DNA of 64,000 bases, taken from assembly GCF_001830555.1 (NCBI RefSeq), contig NZ_MIAM01000014.1:93562-157561 (forward strand), in the 5' to 3' direction. How positions within the stretch are numbered: position 1 is the first letter of the stretch; each line of letters starts with the position of its first letter. Under the pieces are notes generated by a model. It was not told the origin of the DNA. It saw nothing but the letters and a program-made list of their open reading frames with translations, and ran no database searches. Origin of the DNA: Sphingopyxis sp. RIFCSPHIGHO2_12_FULL_65_19. GTDB lineage: Bacteria > Pseudomonadota > Alphaproteobacteria > Sphingomonadales > Sphingomonadaceae. Shown here in pieces: positions 51,973 to 60,662 of this stretch. Position numbers and translations under genes: made by a program.

Positions 51973-52255
51973 TTTGAATAAATTACGCGCGCATCACGTC
52001 GGCTGCAGATTTAGGCACGGCATGAGGCTCGGTCCGCCTGCTTTCCAGGTTGGCTGCCGCGCCTCACAGCTTCGTAAGCGCCTCTCAGGGATAGAACGGC
52101 AACAAGGTATGGAAACTATGTTCCGCCGCTATTGGAAATAGTCGGTGCACATCTTCATAGTCCTGCGTGCGAAACCCTTGAACCCCGTGCGAATTTTCGA
52201 AGAAGTGGCGCTCTGATCGATCGAGACTTCGGGGCGCAGCAAGATGGAGACATTG

Positions 52256-53269
52256 ATGAAAGCCGTTGGTTACAAGGTCCCGGGACCCATCGCCGAGGAT
52301 GCTGCGCTGGTCGACATCGAGCTGCCCCAGCCTGTCGCGGCAGGATATGATATCCTGGTTGAGGTGAAGGCCGTCTCGGTGAACCCGGTCGACTATAAGG
52401 TCCGCGGCAGCTCGCCGCCAGCCGATGGTGAATGGAAGGTGCTGGGGTGGGATGCGTCCGGGATCGTGCGCGAGGTCGGCCCCGACGTGACGCAGTTCCA
52501 GCCGGGCGACGAGGTCTATTATGCCGGATCGATTACCCGGCCCGGCACCAATGTCGAGTTCCATCTTGTCGACGCCCGGATCGTCGGTCGCAAACCCGCC
52601 TCGCTCGACTGGGCGGAAGCAGCAGCGCTGCCGCTAACGACGTTGACCGCCTGGGAGGCGATGTTCGATCGCCTCGACGTGGCGAAGCCAGTCCCCGGTG
52701 CGGCGCCGGCGATCCTCATCATCGGTGGCGCGGGTGGGGTCGGGTCGATCGCGATCCAGATCGCGCGCCAGCGCACAGACCTCACCGTCATCACCACCGC
52801 CTCCCGAGCGGAAACCCAGGAGTGGGTGAAGGAGCTTGGCGCGCACCATGTCATCGACCATAGGCGCCCGCTCGCGGCACAGATTGCCGAGCTTGGCATC
52901 GGCGCTCCCGCGTTCGTCTTTTCGACCACGCATACAGAGCAGCATGCCGCCGACATCGCCGAGCTGATCGCGCCGCAAGGGCGGTTCGCGCTGATCGACG
53001 ATCCCACGGCATTCGACATCATGCTGTTCAAGCGCAAGGCGGTGTCGATACACCATGAGCTGATGTTCACCCGGTCGATCTACGGCACGCCCGATATGCA
53101 TGAGCAGGGCAAGATCCTCGACGCGCTGGCCGTGCTGGTCGATGAGGGCAAAATCCGTACGACACTGACCGAGCGACTGTCGCCGATCAATGCTGCCAAT
53201 CTGAAGACAGTGCACGCACTGATCGAAAGTGGCGCGGCGAAAGGCAAGACCGTCCTCGAAGGATTCTGA
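52256..53269 (+). CDS. zinc-type alcohol dehydrogenase/quinone oxidoreductase
   Basis: The 337-residue MDR-superfamily protein lacks catalytic zinc ligands and resembles the ZADH1/quinone oxidoreductase group. It has a GroES-like domain (VKAVSVNPVDYKVRG), the NAD(P)-binding IIGGAGGVGSIAIQIAR near 160-175 and the motif LPLTTLTAWEAMFDRL near 125. It probably reduces quinones or alpha,beta-unsaturated carbonyls with NADPH. ATG 52256 has GGAG six bases upstream. It opens a plus-strand operon of detoxification-type genes. Confidence 0.92.
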   Translation: MKAVGYKVPGPIAEDAALVDIELPQPVAAGYDILVEVKAVSVNPVDYKVRGSSPPADGEWKVLGWDASGIVREVGPDVTQFQPGDEVYYAGSITRPGTNVEFHLVDARIVGRKPASLDWAEAAALPLTTLTAWEAMFDRLDVAKPVPGAAPAILIIGGAGGVGSIAIQIARQRTDLTVITTASRAETQEWVKELGAHHVIDHRRPLAAQIAELGIGAPAFVFSTTHTEQHAADIAELIAPQGRFALIDDPTAFDIMLFKRKAVSIHHELMFTRSIYGTPDMHEQGKILDALAVLVDEGKIRTTLTERLSPINAANLKTVHALIESGAAKGKTVLEGF

Positions 53270-53322
53270 TCTTTTCCAGTCCAAGTAACGCCGGACGATA
53301 ACGCCGCGGCGAAGGAAATCCC

Positions 53323-53754
53323 ATGACCAAGTCCATTGCCACTGCCTCGATCAACCGTGAAACCGCAGTCGCCCTCATCGACGCAGCGATAACCGCCGCC
53401 CGTGCAATCGGCATCCCGGCTGCCGTCGCCGTCGTCGACGCAACCGGGTATCTGCGGGCGTTCGAGCGCACCGACGACGCGCCGTTTCTCACCGTCGATG
53501 TTGCCATCGACAAAGCGTGGAGTTCCGCCTCCTTTGGATATCCGACCCATGTCTGGAACGACTATGTGAGCAACGATCCCAAAGTGGCGCCGCTGGCCTA
53601 TCGCCCCCGGATGGTCGCCGTCGGTGGCGGCTATCCGATCCTTGAGGACGGAAAGCTGATCGGCGGAATCGGCATCTCCGGAGGCACTTATCAGCAGGAC
53701 CAGGATGCCTGCGTTGAGGCACTCCAGAAAATCGGGTTCGAACTGCCAGCCTGA
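53323..53754 (+). CDS. GlcG/HbpS-family haem-binding-like protein
   Basis: The 143-residue protein is a GlcG/HbpS (DUF336) member, a roadblock-like fold: AAITAARAIGIPAAVAVVDATGYLRAF, then FLTVDVAIDKAW and the Gly-rich GGIGISGGTYQQDQ. Some relatives bind haem and sense oxidative stress. It follows the dehydrogenase by 53 bases and is likely co-transcribed. Confidence 0.9.
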   Translation: MTKSIATASINRETAVALIDAAITAARAIGIPAAVAVVDATGYLRAFERTDDAPFLTVDVAIDKAWSSASFGYPTHVWNDYVSNDPKVAPLAYRPRMVAVGGGYPILEDGKLIGGIGISGGTYQQDQDACVEALQKIGFELPA

Positions 53755-53816
53755 CGACTGTCAGGCCATCGTCGGTGGCGATGGCCGGCAGATCTCACCT
53801 TGCGAAGGATCTTATG

Positions 53817-54107
53817 ATGGAAGCGTTTGTCGTATTCACGCGGGAAGACACCACGGATGTGGATGAACTCGCGGCTTATTCTGCCCGCGTCGGCCCGTCG
53901 TTCGATGGGCATGACGTCACTTTTCTCGCCGCTTATGGCGCGATGGAGAATTTGGAGGGGTCGCCGATCGAAGGCGCCGTCATCTTGCGGTTCCCCACGA
54001 TGCAAGCCGCGCATGACTGGTATCATAGCCCCGCCTACCAAGCTGTTGCTGCGCATCGCTTCGCCGGTGCCCGCTACCGCGGGTTTATCGTCGAGGGGCT
54101 GCGTTGA
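53817..54107 (+). CDS. DUF1330 domain-containing protein
   Basis: This 96-residue protein has the DUF1330 layout: FVVFTREDTTDVDELAAYSAR near the start and ILRFPTMQAAHDWYHSPAY near 65-80, typical of dimeric alpha/beta barrels. The function is unknown. Tandem ATG codons at 53814 and 53817 follow AAGGA; 53817 has the better spacing. It is the third gene in the plus-strand operon. Confidence 0.87.
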   Translation: MEAFVVFTREDTTDVDELAAYSARVGPSFDGHDVTFLAAYGAMENLEGSPIEGAVILRFPTMQAAHDWYHSPAYQAVAAHRFAGARYRGFIVEGLR

Positions 54108-54177
54108 CTCCCCCGCATTATAATGGCGGTACTGACCAAGAGCTGTGCGCCCAAACACCAACACCGGGAGTTTCTAA

Positions 54178-54468
54178 ATGATCGAGGCCGAGGCACGCAT
54201 CGCTACGATCGAATCGAGTCGATATCTGACGAGACTCGCTGAGGCGTGGGTTCATACTTACCCGGTTCGATATGACGCGCTGACAGCCGAAATCCAGCTT
54301 CCGGGCGGCGAGCTTATATTAACTGCGGACGGCGACAGCCTCTCCTTGAGGCTCGTGGGCAAAGATCGCGAACGTTTCGATGCAACCAAGCAATCGGTCG
54401 CCACGCTTGTTGATCGCGTCGCGGAGCACGACACCGGGGTCCGATGCGTTTGGAATGACATATCATGA
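54178..54468 (+). CDS. DUF2218 domain-containing protein
   Basis: The 96-residue protein matches DUF2218: SSRYLTRLAEAWVHTYPVRYD, then ELILTADGDSLSLRL and ERFDATKQSVATLVDRV near the end. Members often occur near iron or siderophore genes, but none is seen here. GGGAG precedes the ATG. It lies between the DUF1330 and TlpA-like genes. Confidence 0.87.
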   Translation: MIEAEARIATIESSRYLTRLAEAWVHTYPVRYDALTAEIQLPGGELILTADGDSLSLRLVGKDRERFDATKQSVATLVDRVAEHDTGVRCVWNDIS

Positions 54469-54517
54469 TAGCGCGCACCACAATTCGCCGCGGTTCTTCA
54501 TCGCGCTGGAGGATCAG

Positions 54518-54988
54518 ATGAGCATGCTCGAACCCCAAGCGCCGGATCTTCGGGTGCAGAAATGGATCGGCGCGGACGGAGAAAGCACCGGGCCGCTCAA
54601 GCTGTCGGATCTCGGCTCCGGCCCAAAGATCCTGTTCGCCTTCCAGCACTGGTGCCGCGGCTGCCATGTGCATGGCTTCCCGACGCTACAAAGATTGCAT
54701 AGTGCATTGAGCCCCAGGGGCGTGGGATTTGCGGTGATCCAGACCGTCTTCGAAGGTGCGGATGAAAACACCTTCGAGAAGTTGCGTGTGAACCAGCTCG
54801 AATATGCGCTTCCTGTCGCCTTCGGCCATGATGAACCACTGGTCGGCGCGACGCTGCCTACCTTCATGGAGGATTATCGCACGCGAGGAACGCCCTGGTT
54901 CTCGATCATTGACGCTGGCGGCCGTATCGTCTTCTCGGACTTCCATCTCGACGCGGACAGGATCGTAAAGGATCTGGAGCTGGTGTAA
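54518..54988 (+). CDS. TlpA/peroxiredoxin-like thioredoxin-fold protein
   Basis: The 156-residue cytoplasmic protein has a thioredoxin fold with the motif HWCRGCH (Cys 46, Cys 49). The later LPTFMEDYRTRGTPWFSIID contains the cis-Pro loop. The active-site dipeptide Arg-Gly is unusual for reductases. GGAGG lies five bases upstream of ATG 54518. It probably reduces disulfides or peroxides. It lies in the plus-strand operon just upstream of the deleted DM13 gene. Confidence 0.82.
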   Translation: MSMLEPQAPDLRVQKWIGADGESTGPLKLSDLGSGPKILFAFQHWCRGCHVHGFPTLQRLHSALSPRGVGFAVIQTVFEGADENTFEKLRVNQLEYALPVAFGHDEPLVGATLPTFMEDYRTRGTPWFSIIDAGGRIVFSDFHLDADRIVKDLELV

Positions 54989-54991
54989 TCC

Positions 54992-55240
54992 GTGCGGCCT
55001 TGGCTCTTCCTGACCGCCAGCCACCTCGCAATGCTCGGCATTGGTTTTGCGGCCGGCATTTACACGCTGCCAATCCTCACCGCGGCCAGGCCGCCGAAGC
55101 CGGCAGCCTATCAGGCCATCGTCGACGTGCCTGTCGGGATCGATGTTCGCGACTACAACACGGTCGTCATCTGGTGCGAAGCGTTCGACCAGTTCATCAG
55201 CGCGGCAGCGTATCGACCGTCGCGTCAGGCGCTAAAATGA
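54992..55240 (+). CDS. internally deleted DM13-domain protein
   Basis: The 82-residue frame joins a DM13-type N-terminal signal anchor (ASHLAMLGIGFAAGIYTLPIL) directly to the domain's last strand and end (DVPVGIDVRDYNTVVIWCEAF). Full-length relatives, as recalled, are about 170 residues, so about 90 residues of the central domain are missing in frame. The GTG start follows the previous stop by three bases, and its own stop overlaps the MFS start as ATGA. The remnant is probably non-functional or a membrane peptide. Confidence 0.65.
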   Translation: MRPWLFLTASHLAMLGIGFAAGIYTLPILTAARPPKPAAYQAIVDVPVGIDVRDYNTVVIWCEAFDQFISAAAYRPSRQALK

Positions 55241-56517
55241 GCCCGGCGATGGATAGCATGCGGTCGGCGGGCCGACGTGGCCTCAAGCTCGCACCGGTGG
55301 CGGCGTTGCTGGCGAGCGTCGCGGCTCTGCTGCTGGGTAATGGTTTGCTGGGCACGCTCCTGATCGTCAGGGCCGGCCAGGAGGGCTTCTCGTCCGGCGC
55401 GATCAGCGCGATGATGTCGTTCTACTTCGCCGGTTTCACGATCGGCGCGCTCATGTTGCCGCGGATCATCGTCGCCGTGGGTCATGTCAGAACCTTTGCT
55501 GGCTTTGCGGCGATCGCCTCGATGACTGCCCTTCTCCATGTTGCGCTCGTGGAACCGATCGCCTGGATACCGCTTCGCCTGATCACGGGCTTCGCCTACG
55601 CGGGCATGATCCTCGCAACGGAGAGCTGGCTCAACGCCCATGCAGTGCCATCCACGCGCGGCCAACTCCTGTCGATCTTCGGAGTCGTCTCGATGGGCTC
55701 ATGGGCCATCGGCCAGGCCTTGCTCAACGTCGCCCCGCCCGCCGACATGACCTTGTTCCTTATCGTGTCGCTGTTAATTTCCGCGGCGGTGGTTCCGATC
55801 ACCTTGCTGCCCAGCCATCCGCCGGCGCAGGTGACACAGGAACGGGTCGCGTTCAGCGACCTCGTGCGCGCATCACCGCTCGCTGCGGCTGGCGCTTTCC
55901 TCGCTGGCCTGGCTATCGGCGGTTTTTGGGGCATGGGCCCGAACTTCGCCCAGAGGATCGGACTCGATGTCGGCGGCATCTCCGCTTTCATGGCTGCGGT
56001 GCTGGGTGGGACGCTCCTATTGCAGTGGCCCCTCGGCTGGCTTTCGGATCGCGTGTCGCGGAACCTTGTCATCGCCGCTGCGGCCCTGGCGTCCGCAGCG
56101 GCGGCCGTCGGCGTCGCCCTCGCGGTAGGGGCGCCCCTGCCGCTGCTCCTCGCGGCGGGCGCGCTGTTCGGCGGCTTTGGCATCCCGATCTATTCATTGT
56201 GTCTCGCGGTTGCCAACGACGACCTTCCGGCCGGCCGGCTGCTCGGTACCGCCCGCGGGCTTCTGCTGCTCAACGGGATCGGGACAGCCGCCGGACCCCT
56301 TATCGGGGGTGCTGCGATGACTATCGCCGGCCCCGGTGGGCTGTTCCTTTATGCGGCCGCATTGCTTGCCATATTGGCGGTGTTGGCTATCGGGAGCAGC
56401 CAGCCAAGGCGCCGCATCCACGCCAAGGCTGCCCGCTCTCCAAGCACACCGATGATCACGGGATCTCTTGATGTGATGATATGCATGGAGTCAGAGACGG
56501 AGGCCGCCCGGCACTAG
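55237..56517 (+). CDS. MFS transporter
   Basis: This 426-residue major facilitator has about twelve membrane helices and looks like the YcaD-type group. Landmarks are SFYFAGFTIGALMLPRIIVAVGH in helix 2-3, ITGFAYAGMILATESWLNA near 120 and PLGWLSDRVSRN near 270. The C-terminal tail is hydrophilic. ATG 55237 overlaps the preceding stop. It is the last gene of the plus-strand operon and may export a reaction product or xenobiotic (inference). Confidence 0.9.
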   Translation: MSPAMDSMRSAGRRGLKLAPVAALLASVAALLLGNGLLGTLLIVRAGQEGFSSGAISAMMSFYFAGFTIGALMLPRIIVAVGHVRTFAGFAAIASMTALLHVALVEPIAWIPLRLITGFAYAGMILATESWLNAHAVPSTRGQLLSIFGVVSMGSWAIGQALLNVAPPADMTLFLIVSLLISAAVVPITLLPSHPPAQVTQERVAFSDLVRASPLAAAGAFLAGLAIGGFWGMGPNFAQRIGLDVGGISAFMAAVLGGTLLLQWPLGWLSDRVSRNLVIAAAALASAAAAVGVALAVGAPLPLLLAAGALFGGFGIPIYSLCLAVANDDLPAGRLLGTARGLLLLNGIGTAAGPLIGGAAMTIAGPGGLFLYAAALLAILAVLAIGSSQPRRRIHAKAARSPSTPMITGSLDVMICMESETEAARH

Positions 56518-56539
56518 CGCGCCTACTGCGACGGGCGTC

Positions 56540-56989
56540 CTATTCTACATCTTCTACGATGAGGTCCCGGCCGTTGAACTGCACGGTCTCTCCTGTTCGT
56601 GCTCCTTCGATCGCCTCGAAGATCGGCGCCATCGTTGAAATGCCCATGAACTCACGCCCATCACAGGTGAACTTGCTCGTTGACACTGCGATCACGAAAT
56701 GGCGCCCCGACAGTTTGATGACAGCACCCTCCTCCACTGCCGACTTGGGGCCGAAGTCGATCGTCCTGAGCTTTTCAAGTTTATCGGCATAGTCGTGCAA
56801 TGTGTCGTCAAGCGCTTCAGCCAAGTCGCTCGCGACTTCGGCCTGCGCCTGCTCGTCATTCTCGATCGGCTCGCTCCGATCCAGCTGAGCGATGGAGACA
56901 TAATCCAGATAATTGGTGCGAGCGCTATGCAGGGCGGCAGTCTCCAGCGAAAGCATGGTTTCGCGGATGTGGCTTTTATTCCAGTTCAT
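56540..56989 (-). CDS. GreA/GreB C-terminal-like protein
   Basis: The 149-residue protein has a helical, acidic N-terminal half (about 1-75) and a C-terminal half resembling the FKBP-like domain of GreA/GreB or Rnk factors (GISTMAPIFEAIEGARTGE, then FNGRDLIVEDV). The secondary channel acidic tip of GreA is not evident, so it may bind RNA polymerase without stimulating cleavage, or do something else. ATG 56989 is preferred for its spacing to GAGG. It converges with the MFS gene. Confidence 0.6.
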   Translation of the reverse strand: MNWNKSHIRETMLSLETAALHSARTNYLDYVSIAQLDRSEPIENDEQAQAEVASDLAEALDDTLHDYADKLEKLRTIDFGPKSAVEEGAVIKLSGRHFVIAVSTSKFTCDGREFMGISTMAPIFEAIEGARTGETVQFNGRDLIVEDVE

Positions 56990-57077
56990 CATCACCTCGT
57001 TGTGTTTGGATCATTCGAAAGTTCGTGCTTCGGTCCGTCACCGCCGCGGGAGTGCCCCCATTGGGCTCGCCGGCCCG

Positions 57078-57650
57078 CTACTCGTCGCCTGGGGCGTCAT
57101 CTCCCTGGTAGGGCGCTCTGATCAGCCGGGAATCCCGGATGATGCTGGTTACAAGCCAGACATAGGATTGCTCGGCGGTATCGAAGCCGAGAATGCTGAA
57201 GGCGCCGCCGAAAGGGCATAGCGGGAAGTCTGGAAAGCCCTCGCGCAGCACATAGCGCTCGGGATCGCGCTCAAACTCATTCTTGTAGACTTTGCGCAGG
57301 CCGTGCTTGCTCGGAACATCCTCGTCGCCCGCTGGCGTCGTTTGCCGATCCGCGACAAGCCGCTCGGAAAGGTCGCGGTGACAGATTTCGTCGAAGACAT
57401 CGAAGGCGTCGATCAGCAGACCCTTATGGTTGGTCGCGGGATCGGTAATCGCGTATATGTTGGACGCGTCTTCTCCATCATCCCCGCTTTCGAGGCGCAA
57501 CGCCGCATCGACGGTTATCGCGCATGGATCGAGCGTTGATCCCAGTTCGAGATCGATGAGATGGCCGTCCTTGACGCGGTACTCGCGGTCGTAGCCCTTC
57601 GCGACGAAGGACTGGACTGCTGCTAGGACGTCGGTCACTTGGGATGTCAT
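57078..57650 (-). CDS. hypothetical protein with phosphoribosylpyrophosphate-synthetase-like annotation
   Basis: The 190-residue protein has an N-terminal part (QSFVAKGYDREYRVKDGHLI, then YAITDPATNHKGLLIDAFDVF) of a small family often labelled phosphoribosylpyrophosphate synthetase, though true PRPP synthetase motifs are absent. The C-terminal part (DFPLCPFGGAFSILGFD) is unassigned, so it may be a fusion. AAGGTG lies six bases before ATG 57650. It precedes no obvious partner. Confidence 0.6.
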   Translation of the reverse strand: MTSQVTDVLAAVQSFVAKGYDREYRVKDGHLIDLELGSTLDPCAITVDAALRLESGDDGEDASNIYAITDPATNHKGLLIDAFDVFDEICHRDLSERLVADRQTTPAGDEDVPSKHGLRKVYKNEFERDPERYVLREGFPDFPLCPFGGAFSILGFDTAEQSYVWLVTSIIRDSRLIRAPYQGDDAPGDE

Positions 57651-57746
57651 TGTTGCACCTTGGCTTTGCATGGCATTGGACACGCTCTAATATCAGGGAG
57701 GCTGTTGCGGCTCAGCTGACGGAGATGAAAAGCAAACGCGCGCTAT

Positions 57747-58715
57747 TCATATCCACTTGGCCTTCTTGAACCGCACGAACAGGTACAGGCAGAACATCGT
57801 CATCAACCCGAGCACGACAAAATAGCCATAGACCGTGTCCAGCTCGGGCATGTTCCTGAAGTTCATGCCATATATCCCGGCGATGGCCGTCGGGACCGCC
57901 AATATGGCGGCCCAGGCCGCGAGCTGGCGCGTGGTCACGCCCGTTCTTTGCGCTTCCAACAGGCTGCTGAACTCGAAGACGGTGGACAGAACCTGCAGGA
58001 GGCCATCGACCATGGTCTGCACGCGAGCGACATGATCCGCGACGTCGCTGAAATAGGGTCTGACTTCTGAACTGATGCAGGGGAAATGGCCTCGGACGAG
58101 TTTCCGGACCAGTTCAGCCATAGCGCCGAGCGTGCGCTGGAAGCGCGTGAGTTCGCTTCTCAGCCCGAAGATGCGGTCGATTTCTGCCCGTCCGAGAAAG
58201 TCGTCGAGCGATCGTCTCTCCATCGCCAGAACGTCATCCTCGATCATCTCGAAGATGGGAAGATATTGATCGACGATCCGGTGCAGGATCGCATGCAGCA
58301 CATAGTCGACACCTTTGCCAAAAAGCGCCGGCGAAGCCTCGAGTTGCTCGCGAAGATTGCCGAGCGCTCCGCCGTTGCCGTGCCGTACGCTGATGAGATG
58401 GTTGTGACCGGTGAAGATCGCCATCTTGCCGTAGCGGATCTGGTCTCCATCCAGCTCGGCGGTCTGAGCGACAACATAGAGCTCTTCATTATACGCTTCG
58501 AGCTTGGGCGGGCAGAGCGGGTGCATCGCGTTGTCGATTGCCAACGGATGGAGGTTATACGTCGTTTGGATCGCTTTAAGCTCGTCGGCGGTGGGCTCGC
58601 GAAGCGCGATCCAGCAAAAGCCGGAGCGATCCTTATCGAGCTGGACCTGCTCGTCGATCGCGATTTCGCGGACCCGCAGGCCCTTGTTGTAATAATAAGC
58701 AGCGATGACGCTCAT
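57747..58715 (-). CDS. corA: CorA-family magnesium/divalent cation transporter
   Basis: The 322-residue protein is a CorA-type channel. It has a large cytoplasmic N-terminal domain, a long stalk helix (about 200-270) and two C-terminal membrane helices with the selectivity motif YGMNF (GMN at 283-285). The basic C-terminus KKAKWI is typical. ATG 58715 overlaps the GST stop by four bases, so the two are coupled. It imports Mg2+ or a related ion through the inner membrane. Confidence 0.94.
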   Translation of the reverse strand: MSVIAAYYYNKGLRVREIAIDEQVQLDKDRSGFCWIALREPTADELKAIQTTYNLHPLAIDNAMHPLCPPKLEAYNEELYVVAQTAELDGDQIRYGKMAIFTGHNHLISVRHGNGGALGNLREQLEASPALFGKGVDYVLHAILHRIVDQYLPIFEMIEDDVLAMERRSLDDFLGRAEIDRIFGLRSELTRFQRTLGAMAELVRKLVRGHFPCISSEVRPYFSDVADHVARVQTMVDGLLQVLSTVFEFSSLLEAQRTGVTTRQLAAWAAILAVPTAIAGIYGMNFRNMPELDTVYGYFVVLGLMTMFCLYLFVRFKKAKWI

Positions 58716-59416
58716 GCCGGTCTCGCAGGGATGCGCAGGCCGCGCTGCACCGCGGGCCGCGCCAGCCCGCGGCGGAGCCATGTCTGGACGTTCGAATATT
58801 CGCCGAGGCCGAGGATGTCGCCGGCCGCGTAGACTTCGGCCAGTGCGTTGACCCACCCAAGTGTCGCAATGTCCGCGATCGAATAATCATCGACAAGCCA
58901 TTCGCGGCCTTCGAGCTGGCGGTCCAGCACCCCCAAGAGACGCTTGGATTCATCGATAAAGCGCTGCCGAGGGCGCTTGTCCTCATAGTCCTTGCCGGCA
59001 AATTTCAGGAAAAAACCAAGCTGACCGAAGGTCGGCCCGACGCCGGATACTTGAAAGAATACCCAAGCCAGCGTCTCGTAACGCTGCGCGGGCGCACTCG
59101 AATTGAGCTGGCCGGTTTTGTCGGCCAGGTAGAGGAGGATCGCGCCCGATTCCCATATGGCGATAGGGTTGCCGTCAGGACCAGCCGGATCGATGATCGC
59201 CGGTATGCGGCCGTTGGGGTTCAACGATACGAACGCTGGATCCTTCGACTCGTTGTTCGAGATATCGACCAGGTGGGGCTCGTACGCCAGGCCGGTCTCC
59301 TCGAGCATGATCGAGACCTTGACGCCATTGGGGGTGGGAGCGGCGTAGAGTTGCAGGCGATCGGGATGCAATGCGGGCCAGCGCTGCGTAATAGGAAAGG
59401 TCGAGAGGTCTGGCAT
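58712..59416 (-). CDS. glutathione S-transferase family protein
   Basis: This 234-residue protein has the N-terminal thioredoxin-like domain (LQLYAAPTPNGVKVSIMLEE, LNPNGRIPAIID, WESGAILLYLAD) and a C-terminal helical domain containing YSIADIATLGWV. The TPNG start resembles the Nu-class (YghU/YfcG) enzymes with disulfide reductase or peroxidase activity. ATG 59416 is used. It is coupled to corA and lies downstream of an msrB-msrA pair, across a 139-base gap with a perfect palindrome. Confidence 0.9.
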   Translation of the reverse strand: MPDLSTFPITQRWPALHPDRLQLYAAPTPNGVKVSIMLEETGLAYEPHLVDISNNESKDPAFVSLNPNGRIPAIIDPAGPDGNPIAIWESGAILLYLADKTGQLNSSAPAQRYETLAWVFFQVSGVGPTFGQLGFFLKFAGKDYEDKRPRQRFIDESKRLLGVLDRQLEGREWLVDDYSIADIATLGWVNALAEVYAAGDILGLGEYSNVQTWLRRGLARPAVQRGLRIPARPA

Positions 59417-59482
59417 AAATCTGCGATCCTGTGCTGCGATGGCGACTATATGGACCGACCCGTCTCTCTGAAGCAGGGTTGG

Positions 59483-59511
59483 ATGACCGCGTCGTTGTAC
59501 GACGCGGTCAT
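59483..59511. repeat. perfect 13-base inverted repeat
   Basis: ATGACCGCGTCGT is followed by TGT and the exact inverse complement (59499-59511), giving a 13-bp stem with a 3-base loop between msrA and the GST gene. No T tract follows on either strand. It could be an mRNA-stabilising hairpin or an operator. Confidence 0.65.
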
Positions 59512-59555
59512 GAAGATTGCGAACGGGATCGGCGGAGCGGCAACAGCAGTTAAGC

Positions 59556-60095
59556 CTATCCCGCTGCCGTCCCCGCCGCGGACTGATCATCATCAACTTT
59601 CTGGCGCTTTGGAAGCACCCAGCCGGGACGGACGAAATGGCAGGTGTAGCCGCCCGGGCGTTTCTCGAGATAATCCTGATGGTCCGGCTCGGCCTCCCAG
59701 AAATCTCCGACCGGCACGACCTCTGTCACCACCTTGCCATCCCACAGTCCGGAGGCATCCACATCGGCGATCGTGTCCTCGGCGACGCGCTTCTGCTCCT
59801 CGTCGACATAATAGATGCCCGACCGGTAGGAGAGCCCGATATCACCGCCTTGGCGATTCTTGGTCGTCGGGTCGTGGATCTGGAAGAAATATTCCAGGAT
59901 ATTGCGGAAGGTCGTCACTGCCGGGTCGAAGATGATCTCGATCCCTTCGGCATGCGTGCCGTGATTGCGATAAGTGGCGTCCGGGACATCGCCGCCGGTG
60001 TAGCCGACACGGGTCGATACGATGCCGGGCTGCTTGCGGATCAGATCCTGCATGCCCCAGAAACATCCGCCGGCGAGAATAGCGCGCTGGTGCAT
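59556..60095 (-). CDS. msrA: peptide-methionine (S)-S-oxide reductase MsrA, second canonical copy
   Basis: The 179-residue enzyme starts [15 protein letters not shown] (Cys 11) and contains [21 protein letters not shown] and [10 protein letters not shown]. It is clearly related to the 36-kb copy but diverged, so the duplication is not recent. GAGGAG lies upstream of ATG 60095, which starts one base after the msrB stop. It repairs S-methionine sulfoxide in an msrB-msrA operon behind element D. Confidence 0.96.
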   Translation of the reverse strand: MHQRAILAGGCFWGMQDLIRKQPGIVSTRVGYTGGDVPDATYRNHGTHAEGIEIIFDPAVTTFRNILEYFFQIHDPTTKNRQGGDIGLSYRSGIYYVDEEQKRVAEDTIADVDASGLWDGKVVTEVVPVGDFWEAEPDHQDYLEKRPGGYTCHFVRPGWVLPKRQKVDDDQSAAGTAAG

Positions 60096-60096
60096 G

Positions 60097-60540
60097 TCAG
60101 GCCTCCTCGACCTGATCGAGATATTCGCCATATCCTTCGCTCTCCATCTCGTCGCGCGGAATGAAGCGAAGCGACGCGGAGTTAATGCAGTAGCGCAAAC
60201 CTCCGCGATCGGAGGGACCGTCCGGGAATACATGACCGAGATGACTGTCGGCGTGCACCGATCTGACTTCCGTCCGCACCATACCGTGCGCGCTGTCGCG
60301 CAACTCGTTCACATTTGCTGCAACGATCGGCTTGGTGAAGCTGGGCCAGCCAGAACCCGAGTCGAATTTGTCGGTCGAGGCGAACAAAGGCTCTCCCGAC
60401 ACGATATCGACGTAGATGCCTGGTTCCTTGTTGTCATCATACTCCCCCGTGAAGGGCCGCTCGGTGCCCGACTCCTGGGTGACGTAGCGCTGCTCGGCAG
60501 TAAGGAGATCAACAGCTTCCTGCGACTTTTCGAACTTCAT
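60097..60540 (-). CDS. msrB: peptide-methionine (R)-S-oxide reductase MsrB, second copy
   Basis: The 147-residue enzyme has the active-site [13 protein letters not shown] and the [13 protein letters not shown] and [10 protein letters not shown] blocks. Zinc cysteines are again absent. It parallels the 36-kb copy in length and order (msrB then msrA). GGAG lies six bases before ATG 60540, and the CTATAG element D is 93 bases upstream. Confidence 0.96.
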   Translation of the reverse strand: MKFEKSQEAVDLLTAEQRYVTQESGTERPFTGEYDDNKEPGIYVDIVSGEPLFASTDKFDSGSGWPSFTKPIVAANVNELRDSAHGMVRTEVRSVHADSHLGHVFPDGPSDRGGLRYCINSASLRFIPRDEMESEGYGEYLDQVEEA

Positions 60541-60632
60541 GATAGTCTCCGATATTGATCTGAGAGGGCGAAAAAGCCGCCGCTTATCGTGTCAGTCACT
60601 GCGCCGACTATCGCAGTGCGCCTAGGATTTAT

Positions 60633-60662
60633 CCAATAGGCTGTGCCTATAGTTTCCATAGC
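60633..60662. promoter_or_regulatory. recurrent CTATAG element, copy D (upstream of msrB-msrA)
   Basis: The dyad ATAGG-N5-CCTAT (60636-60650) runs into CTATAGTTTCCATAG (60647-60661). It is almost identical to copy A at 45336-45365. It lies between the msrB start and the 3' end of the second LysR gene, a natural target for that regulator. Confidence 0.7.

Noticed and set aside
52432-52863. Out-of-frame plus-strand reading frame inside the zinc-type dehydrogenase
   Set aside because: It has shadow composition rich in Arg/Gly and lies wholly within a well-supported gene.
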